From G963422565 sp963422565 (GTDB lineage Bacteria; Pseudomonadota; Alphaproteobacteria; MPNO01): a stretch of 64,000 nucleotides of DNA. Under the pieces are notes generated by a model that had not been told where the DNA came from, ran no database searches, and worked only from the letters and a program-made list of their open reading frames with translations. This document shows positions 57,335 to 64,000 of this stretch, piece after piece. Location: the NCBI GenBank assembly GCA_963422565.1, contig OY730228.1:992001-1056000 (forward strand), given 5' to 3'. Numbering within the stretch: position 1 is the stretch's first letter; each line of letters starts with the position of its first letter. Position numbers and translations under genes: made by a program.

Positions 57335-59700
57335 ATGTATGTCGGCCGGCCGCTCAAGCGGCGCGAAGACGACAGGTTCCTCAAGGGCCGGGGCCGTTTC
57401 GTCGACGATCTCGAACCGGCCGATGCCGCCCATATCGCCTTCGTGCGGAGTCCCCACGCCCATGCCCGGATCCGCAGGATCGACATCGGGGCCGCCGCAG
57501 CGATGCCGGGTGTGCGCGACGTGCTGACCGCCGCCGACTGGCGGAAGGCCGGGCTCGGCGCGCTCACCTGCGTCCACCCGATGCCGTTCTCCGACGGGAG
57601 GCCGATGAACGAGGCGCTTCGCCCGGCGTTCGCCGCCGACAAGGTCCGCCATGTCGGCGATGTCGTCGCCGCGGTCGTCGCCGAGAATCGCTACCAGGCC
57701 GCCGACGGCGCCGAGGCGGTCGCCGTCGACTACAAGCCGCTCGCCGCGGTCACCGACATCGCCCGCGCCCTGGACGACGACGCGCCGATCCTGCACGAGG
57801 CGTTCGGCAGCAATCTGGTCTTCGAGATCGTGCGCGGCGACAAGGCTGCGACCGAGGCAGCCTTCGCGGCTGCGCATCACGTCGTCTCGCTGACGCTCGA
57901 CAGCAACCGGGTCGCCGGCGCCCCGATCGAGCCGCGCGCCTATCTGTCCTGCTATGACGAGGCGCGGGGGGCGATCACGCTCTGGGCTACCAGCCAGACC
58001 CCGCATTATCTCCGCCGCTGGCTCGCCAACTACACCTTGTTCGTCCCCGAGCATCGGATCCGGGTGATCTCGCCCGATGTCGGCGGCGGCTTCGGCCTCA
58101 AGGTGCATTATTCGGTCGAGGTGCCGACGGTGGTCTGGGCCTCGATGCGGCTCAAGCGGCCGGTCAAGTGGACGGCGACCCGCGCGGAATCGATGATGTC
58201 CGACGCTCAGGCGCGCGATCACCACACGCGCGCCCGCATGGCCTTCGACCGCGACGGGCGGATCCTGGCGAGCGAGGTCGACACCATCGCCGCCCTCGGC
58301 GCCTATCTCTCGAACTTCGCCCCGTCGATTCCGGGCAATTCCTATCCCCAGACGATCACCGGCCTCTACACGACGCCCGACCTCCATCTGAGGGTGCGCG
58401 GCGCCTATTCCAACACCGTCCCGGTCGACGCCTATCGCGGCTCGGGCCGACCCGAGGCGACCTTCGTCAACGAGCGCCTTATCGAGAACGGTGCGCGGGA
58501 ACTCGGCATCGACGCGGCGGAGATCCGCCGGCGCAACCTGATCCCGGCGGCGGCGTTTCCCTACACCACCCCGGTCGGCCGGCCCTATGACTGCGGCGAC
58601 CCGCCGGCGCTGCTCGACCGGCTGCTGCGGCTCGCGGACTACGACGCGCTCAGGGCGGAACAGCGTCGCCGCCGCGCGGAGGGCGCGCGCATGGGGATCG
58701 GCCTCGCCTGTTTCCTCGACAAGTCGGGGACGGGCTCGTCGCGCAACCTGGCCAGCCGCGGCGGCCTCCACGGCGGATATGAGAGCGCCATCGTCCGCAT
58801 CCACTCGGACGGCAAGGCGACCGTGTTCGTCGGCTCGCACAGCCACGGACAGGGCCATGAAACGACGTTCTGCCAGATCGCCGCCGACCGGCTCGGCCTG
58901 CCGATCGCGGACATCGCGCTGGTCGAGGGCGACACCGACGCGGTGCCCTTCGGCAACGGAACCTGGGGCTCGCGCTCGCTGTCGGTCGGCGGGTCGGCCA
59001 TCCTGACCGCCGCCGACCGGGTCATCGACAAGGCGCGGCGGCTTGCCGCCCATATCCTCAAATGCGACGCCGAGGACCTCGACTACGCGGACGCCCGGTT
59101 CGCGGTCCGCGGCACCAACCGGCGTCTCTCCTTCGCCGAGGTCGCCGATGCGGCGTATCACGGGGCGGTGCTCCCCGCCGACGGCGCGCTCGAGCCGGGC
59201 CTCGAGGCGACGGTGTTCTACGAGCCGCCCGACACCAACGATCCGCAGGCGATGCATCTCGCGGTCGTCGTCGTCGAGCCGCGCTCCGGCCGGGTGACGA
59301 TCGAACGCTATTTCACCGCCGACGATTGCGGGCGCATCGTCAATCCGATGATCGTCGAGGGCCAGGTGGTCGGCGGGCTGGCGCAGGGGATCGGCCAGGC
59401 GGTGATGGAGCATGTGATCTATGACGGGGCCGGGGCCGGGCAGCTCTTCTCCGGGACTTTCATGGATTACGCCCTGCCGCGCGCTTCCGACATGCCGCCG
59501 GTCGCGACGGCGTTCCAGGAGACGCCGGCGCCCTCCAACCCGCTCGGCGTCAAGGGCGGCAGCGAGACCGGCACCATCGGCGCCCCGGCGGCGATCGGCA
59601 ACGCGGTCGTCGATGCGCTCTGGGATCTCGGGGTCCGCCATGTCCGGCTCCCGATCACCCCGCATTCGGTGTGGCGGGCGCTGGCGGAGGCGGGCGCCGT

Positions 59701-59704
<4 letters not shown>
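57335..59704 (+). CDS. CoxL-like molybdenum hydroxylase large subunit
   Basis: 789 aa. Molybdopterin-binding family: RPLKRREDDRFLKGRGRFVD, SPDVGGGFGLKVHYSVEVPT, VDAYRGSGRPEATFVNERLI (AYRGSGR active-site loop, form II like), VGSHSHGQGHETTFCQIAAD, GTWGSRSLSVGGSAILTAAD, and the C-terminal GVKGGSETGTIGAPAAIGNA with the catalytic glutamate. Its TGA overlaps the ATG of an iron-sulfur subunit gene. There is no FAD subunit, so an LS pair without M is present unless M is supplied in trans. Confidence 0.91.
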
Positions 59705-60168
<464 letters not shown>

Positions 60169-60235
60169 TCGGGAGGCCCCCGGCGCGTCGGACATCCATA
60201 CGTCCGCGCTCGGCCCAGGGACCGCCGGGTCGCGT

Positions 60236-60994
60236 TCAGATCGCGGTGTAGCCGGCGTCCACGAAATGGTCGGCCCCGGAGACGAAGGCCGCATCGTCGC
60301 TCGCGAGATAGAGCGCGCATTGCGCGACCTCCTCGGGCCGGCCGAGGCGGTTCTGGAGGAGGCGCGCGGCGTGGCGCTCGGCGACCGCCTCGAGCGAGGG
60401 GTTGCGGACGAGGAGCCGCGGCGTCGCGATCGGGCCGGGGAGGATCGCGTTGGCGCGGATATTGTCCTCCGCATGGTCGATCGCGATCGCCTTGGCGAGC
60501 ATCCGCACCCCGCCCTTGGACGCGCTGTAGGCGGGCCGCCCGGCCGCTCCGATATGGCCGTAGATCGACGACACCAGGATCACCGAGCCGCCCCCCGACG
60601 CCCGCATATGCGGAACGGCGAGCTTGGCGACGACGAACATGCCGGTGAGGTTCACGTCGATCACCGATTTCCAGATTTCGAGCGGCATGTCGGCGACGCG
60701 GTAGCGCGGCTCGGAATAGGCGGCCGCGCCGAAGACGATGTCGAGCGACCCGAAACGGGCGGCCGTGTCCGCGAGCGCGGCCGCTACCGCCTCCGGGTCC
60801 GTGACGTCGCAGACCCGCGCGAAGGCGCGCCCGCCCGCCGCCGCGATCTCGGCGGCGGTCCGTTCAACTTGCTCCTCGGCGATGTCGACGCAGCAGACCG
60901 CCGCGCCCTCGGCCGCAAACAGCCGCGCCGTCGCGCCGGCGATCCCGCCCCCGGCCGCGGTCACGAACGCCGATTTACCCTCGAGCCGTCCCAT
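60236..60994 (-). CDS. Short-chain dehydrogenase/reductase
   Basis: 252 aa. The nucleotide motif reads VTAAGGGIAGATARLFAAEG, where the usual TGxxxGIG is A-A-G-G-G-I-A. The NNAG block is GAAAYSEPRY. Catalytic residues: Ser in LVSSIYGHIG, YSASKGGVRM for Y-x3-K, and AILPGPIATPRL. The C-terminus is SGADHFVDAGYTAI. The altered glycine and NAG blocks suggest a divergent cofactor site. It overlaps the stop of the upstream hydroxylase large subunit by 20 bp, so they are co-transcribed and probably act on successive intermediates. Confidence 0.87.
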   Translation of the reverse strand: MGRLEGKSAFVTAAGGGIAGATARLFAAEGAAVCCVDIAEEQVERTAAEIAAAGGRAFARVCDVTDPEAVAAALADTAARFGSLDIVFGAAAYSEPRYRVADMPLEIWKSVIDVNLTGMFVVAKLAVPHMRASGGGSVILVSSIYGHIGAAGRPAYSASKGGVRMLAKAIAIDHAEDNIRANAILPGPIATPRLLVRNPSLEAVAERHAARLLQNRLGRPEEVAQCALYLASDDAAFVSGADHFVDAGYTAI

Positions 60995-63308
60995 TCTTCC
61001 CTCCCTCTGCCCGCCGGCCTCGACGCCCCTCGTCCGCGGCGGTCTCCCGCAACATCTCGTGGAGCCGGGCGGGGGTGACCGGCAGCCGGGCGATCGCGCC
61101 GGGCCTGCCGATCGCGTCGTCGATAGCGGAGGCGATTGCCGCCCCGGCGGCGTTGATGCCGGCCTCGCCCGCCCCCTTGAGCCCGAGCGGGTTGGTGCCC
61201 GAGGGCGCGTCCTCGCGGATCAGCGAGTCGATCGGCGGGGTCTCGCCGACCCCCGGCAGCAGATAGTCGACGAAGCTCGCCGACAGCGGCTGGCCGCCTC
61301 GGTCGTAGAGGAACTCCTCATAGAGCGCCCCGCCGATCCCCTGGGCCACGCCGCCGGCAATCTGCCCCTCGATCATCATCGGGTTGACCGCCCGGCCGAT
61401 GTCGAAGGCGACCGCGAAGCGCTCCAGCGCGACCCCGGCGGTCCCCGGATCGATGCTGAGCAGCACCGCGTGGATCCCGTAGGGATAGGTCATGTGCGCG
61501 GCCTCGAAGCTGGCCTCGGCCGAGGCCCGCGCTGCCCCGGTCTCGGCCGCGAGCGCGGCGGCGACCTCGCCGATCGGCACCGACGGGCCGCCCCCCGGAA
61601 CGCCGATGCGGCCCGCCGCCGCTTCAAGCGACTCGACCGGGGTCTGGAGCAGGCGAGCGGCGACCGGGAGGAGCGCGTCCTTGAGCCTGGCGGCGGCGAA
61701 ATGGGCGGCAGTGCCCGTCATCACCGTCACCCGCGAGGCGAAGGCGCCCATGCCGCGGGCGATCCGGTCGGTCTGGCCGTGGGTGACGACGATGCCCGCA
61801 TAGTCGACTCCGAGCGCATCTGCGCAGATCTGGGCGATCGCGGTCTCGACGCCCTGGCCGACCGAGGCCGCCCCGGTGACGACCTCGATCCGGCCCCCGG
61901 CGTCGATCTCGATCCGCACGTCGTCCCAGGGACCGAGACCGCTCTTCTCGACGAAACAGCCGAAGCCGAAGCCGACCAGCTCGCCGTCGGCGCGCCGCCG
62001 GGCGACCTCCCCGCACAGCCGTTCGTGATCGATCCGCGCCAGCAACCGGTCGAGCAAGTCCTCGTAGAGCCCCGAATCGAGCAGCACCGGGGTCTCCATC
62101 GCCTGGAAATAGCGGGAGTAGGGCATGCTCTCGGCCGGGATGAAGTTGCGCCGGCGGATCTCCAGCCGATCGATCCCGACGCGGTGGGCAGCGGCATCGA
62201 GGAGACGCTCGCGGGCGAAGGTCGATTCGTAGCGGCCCGGCGCCCGGTAGGTGCCCGCCGGGGTCTTGTTGGTGAGCCGGACATGAGCGCTGGCATAGAA
62301 GGCAGGGATCCGGTAAGGGCCGCCGAGCATAGCCGTCGCGAGGTCGGCGACCGTCACCCCGTGGCTGCGAACATAGGCGCCCTGGTCGGAATAGATGTCG
62401 TCCTCGAGGGCGAGGATGACGCCGTCCGCATCGACGGCGGCGCGAATGCGATGGACCTGGTCGCGCGAATGGTTGAGGGCGACCAGGCTCTCCCGCCGGT
62501 CCTCGATCCATTTTATCGGCCGGCCCAGCCGCCGGGCGGCGATGCAGACCAGCACGTCCTCGGGGTAGAGCTCGCCGCGCACGCCGAAGCCGCCGCCGAC
62601 ATGGCCCTCGAACAATTCGAGCTCGCCGCGGCCGAGGCCCAGCATGGCGGCGATCGCGTCCCGGTTGTAATGGGGCACCTTGGCCGCCCCGTAGAGTTCG
62701 ATCCGGCCGCGCCCGGCGTCGAACCTGGCGATCGCGCCGCGGGTCTCGAGCGGCACGCCGGAATGTCGGCCCACCGCATATTCCGCCGCGACGACATGGG
62801 CGGCAGCGGCGAAGGCGGCCTCCCGGTCGCCGTAATATTTCTCGACCAGCGCGGCCTCGCTGTCGCAGCCCGGCGCGAAGGCCACCGGCGGGGCGACGGC
62901 GCTGACCGCGGGCGGCGCCGGATCGACATCGATGCCGACCACCTCGGCGGCGTCTTCCGCGCCGTAGGCGGTCTCCGCGAAGACGACCGCGACCGGCTCG
63001 CCGACATAGCGGACCACGCCCCGCGCCAGGATGGGCTGGCGGTAGGGGTCGAGCCCCTCGACCCGCGACAGGCGGAAGTCGATCGGCGGGATGTCGGCGA
63101 CATCGTCCCCGCTCCAGACCGCGGCGACCCCCGGCATCCGCAGCGCCTCGGCCGGATCGATCCCGCGGAGGCGCCCGAACGCCGCCGGAGAACGCACGAC
63201 CCGCATATGGAGCTGATCCGGAAAGCTGACGTCGTCGGCGAAGCGCCCCTTGCCCCTCAGCAATACGCGGTCTTCGATCCTGGGAAGGCGCCGCCCGACG
63301 ACGGTCAT
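60975..63308 (-). CDS. CoxL-like molybdenum hydroxylase large subunit, orphan
   Basis: 777 aa from the ATG at 63308; the frame continues to 63419 without homology. Molybdopterin family motifs: RRLPRIEDRVLLRGKGRFAD, GHVGGGFGVRGELYPEDVLV, PAGTYRAPGRYESTFARERL (TYRAPGR loop), TGAASVGQGVETAIAQICAD, and GLKGAGEAGINAAGAAIASA with the catalytic glutamate. Neither iron-sulfur nor FAD genes adjoin it on its strand; only an SDR follows. Its start is divergent from the cyclase-family gene (109 bp between the starts), so the two may share regulation. Confidence 0.9.
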   Translation of the reverse strand: MTVVGRRLPRIEDRVLLRGKGRFADDVSFPDQLHMRVVRSPAAFGRLRGIDPAEALRMPGVAAVWSGDDVADIPPIDFRLSRVEGLDPYRQPILARGVVRYVGEPVAVVFAETAYGAEDAAEVVGIDVDPAPPAVSAVAPPVAFAPGCDSEAALVEKYYGDREAAFAAAAHVVAAEYAVGRHSGVPLETRGAIARFDAGRGRIELYGAAKVPHYNRDAIAAMLGLGRGELELFEGHVGGGFGVRGELYPEDVLVCIAARRLGRPIKWIEDRRESLVALNHSRDQVHRIRAAVDADGVILALEDDIYSDQGAYVRSHGVTVADLATAMLGGPYRIPAFYASAHVRLTNKTPAGTYRAPGRYESTFARERLLDAAAHRVGIDRLEIRRRNFIPAESMPYSRYFQAMETPVLLDSGLYEDLLDRLLARIDHERLCGEVARRRADGELVGFGFGCFVEKSGLGPWDDVRIEIDAGGRIEVVTGAASVGQGVETAIAQICADALGVDYAGIVVTHGQTDRIARGMGAFASRVTVMTGTAAHFAAARLKDALLPVAARLLQTPVESLEAAAGRIGVPGGGPSVPIGEVAAALAAETGAARASAEASFEAAHMTYPYGIHAVLLSIDPGTAGVALERFAVAFDIGRAVNPMMIEGQIAGGVAQGIGGALYEEFLYDRGGQPLSASFVDYLLPGVGETPPIDSLIREDAPSGTNPLGLKGAGEAGINAAGAAIASAIDDAIGRPGAIARLPVTPARLHEMLRETAADEGRRGRRAEGGKNGTARG

Positions 63309-63417
63309 GCGCGGACGCGGGGATACAAAGCCACTGCCATGGCGTTTACGATAGCAAGCGGCCGCCGGGCCGGGCAATGGCGCCCTCCGGCCGAGCGCGA
63401 CGCAGGAGGATGCGGAC

Positions 63418-64000
63418 ATGAAGATGGTCGACCTGTCGCATATGATGAATCTGCATACACCGGGCTGGGTCGGCTACGCCGGCAACAAGATGTATTACGC
63501 GCAAAATCTCCAGACCAAGGCGATCGTCGCGCAGCGGATCGACACCGCCCTCCATGTCGGCACCCATCTCGACGGCGCGATGCACGCGACCGACGCCAAG
63601 GGCGACATGGCCTCCTATCCGCTCGACTATCTGGTCGGGCGCGGCGCCGTGGTGGACGTCTCCGAGCATATGGAGGACTGGGCGATCATCACCCCCGAGA
63701 TGATCGAGTCCGCGCCCGTCGACATCGAGGACGGCGACATCCTGATCATTCACACCGGCTATCACCGCTATTACGAAGGGCGGCCGCAGCAGGATCTCGT
63801 GCGCTATTTCTGCCTGCACCCGGGCGGCAATCTCGCCCTCCTGAACTGGATGCTGGACCGCAGGATCAAGTGGTTCGGCATCGATTGCGGGTCCGGGGAC
63901 CACGCGATGAACACCTCGATCCGCCATATGCGGCCCGACCTGACGGAAGCCTTCGAGGCGCAGGTCGGCATGAGCTGCCGCGAATTCTTCGGCGAGTACA
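63418..64000 (+). CDS. Cyclase-family (kynurenine formamidase-like) metal hydrolase, 3' end outside window
   Basis: At least 194 aa, running past the right edge. AGGAGG precedes the ATG. Cyclase-family enzymes are metal-dependent amide or ester hydrolases. The signature HxGTHxD is present as LHVGTHLDGAMHATDAKG (about 56-73), followed by DILIIHTGYHRYYEG, and a glycine/aspartate segment WFGIDCGSGDHAMN (about 161-174). The substrate is unknown. Known members open formylkynurenine or cyclic imides, and the setting beside hydroxylases and an SDR suggests ring-opening or amide cleavage in the same catabolic set. Confidence 0.88.
   Translation, partial: MKMVDLSHMMNLHTPGWVGYAGNKMYYAQNLQTKAIVAQRIDTALHVGTHLDGAMHATDAKGDMASYPLDYLVGRGAVVDVSEHMEDWAIITPEMIESAPVDIEDGDILIIHTGYHRYYEGRPQQDLVRYFCLHPGGNLALLNWMLDRRIKWFGIDCGSGDHAMNTSIRHMRPDLTEAFEAQVGMSCREFFGEY

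Noticed and set aside
56576..59665. 1029-codon open frame on the minus strand
   Set aside because: Antisense to the CoxL-like gene at 57335 and out of frame with the TenA-like gene; repetitive R/G/D-rich translation.

Overview
The window reads as a chromosomal segment of a GC-rich alphaproteobacterium. Supporting signs are an alpha-type Fur without the CxxC pairs, lipid A/LPS genes (waaA, lpxK), the alphaproteobacterial gene order argD-argF-hslO, ornithine-lipid synthesis genes, and a tracrRNA very like that of the Parvibaculum lavamentivorans type II-C system. I cannot place it to genus. No rRNA or tRNA gene was recognised.

Layout. 1-2.5 kb: fur-olsB-olsA on the minus strand and a divergent TusA-like gene. 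2.5-7.0 kb: a decayed integrative or conjugative-type island with an AT-rich tract, a truncated nuclease, small accessory genes, two frameshifted genes, an SSB gene and an IS1595-family remnant. 7.1-21.1 kb: core genes (rimI-tsaB, a NodB-fold protein, a Bax-like hydrolase, thrS-infC, pmbA, waaA-lpxK, xseA with an M23 peptidase, purD). 21.2-26.4 kb: a complete type II-C CRISPR-Cas locus with a minus-strand tracrRNA, cas9 (1043 aa), cas1, cas2 and an array of 8 repeats and 7 uniform 30-nt spacers. 26.4-29.1 kb: a gene graveyard with an IS5-family remnant, a frameshifted unknown gene, and fragments of an M48-type peptidase, a possible transposase and a type I methylase (HsdM).

29.2-46.2 kb: catabolic and core genes. 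These are an HpcH/HpaI aldolase, rsmD, a pseudouridine synthase, a PuuD-like hydrolase, tadA, two adjacent UbiD-family decarboxylases, an SDR-LuxC-LuxE set, a three-subunit molybdenum hydroxylase, a TauD-like dioxygenase, an Ldh2-type dehydrogenase and an SDR. 46.3-50.5 kb: hslO (broken), argF, argD (broken) and an MscS channel. 50.8-51.4 kb: a lower-GC orphan with a HEPN-like motif. 51.7-64 kb: three more molybdenum-hydroxylase large subunits, a CoxG-like protein, two heme-oxygenase-fold proteins with diiron-oxidase ligand patterns around a RidA protein, an SDR and a cyclase-family gene.

How they work together. The CRISPR locus looks functional: Cas9 keeps the RuvC and HNH residues, Cas1 its metal ligands, and the tracrRNA has a promoter, an anti-repeat and a terminator. 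Each repeat carries an extended -10-like end, as in Neisseria-type II-C arrays. The right half of the window looks like a set of catabolic modules for small aromatic, heterocyclic or unsaturated acids (hydroxylation, decarboxylation, carboxylate reduction, aldol cleavage), but no substrate can be named from the sequence.
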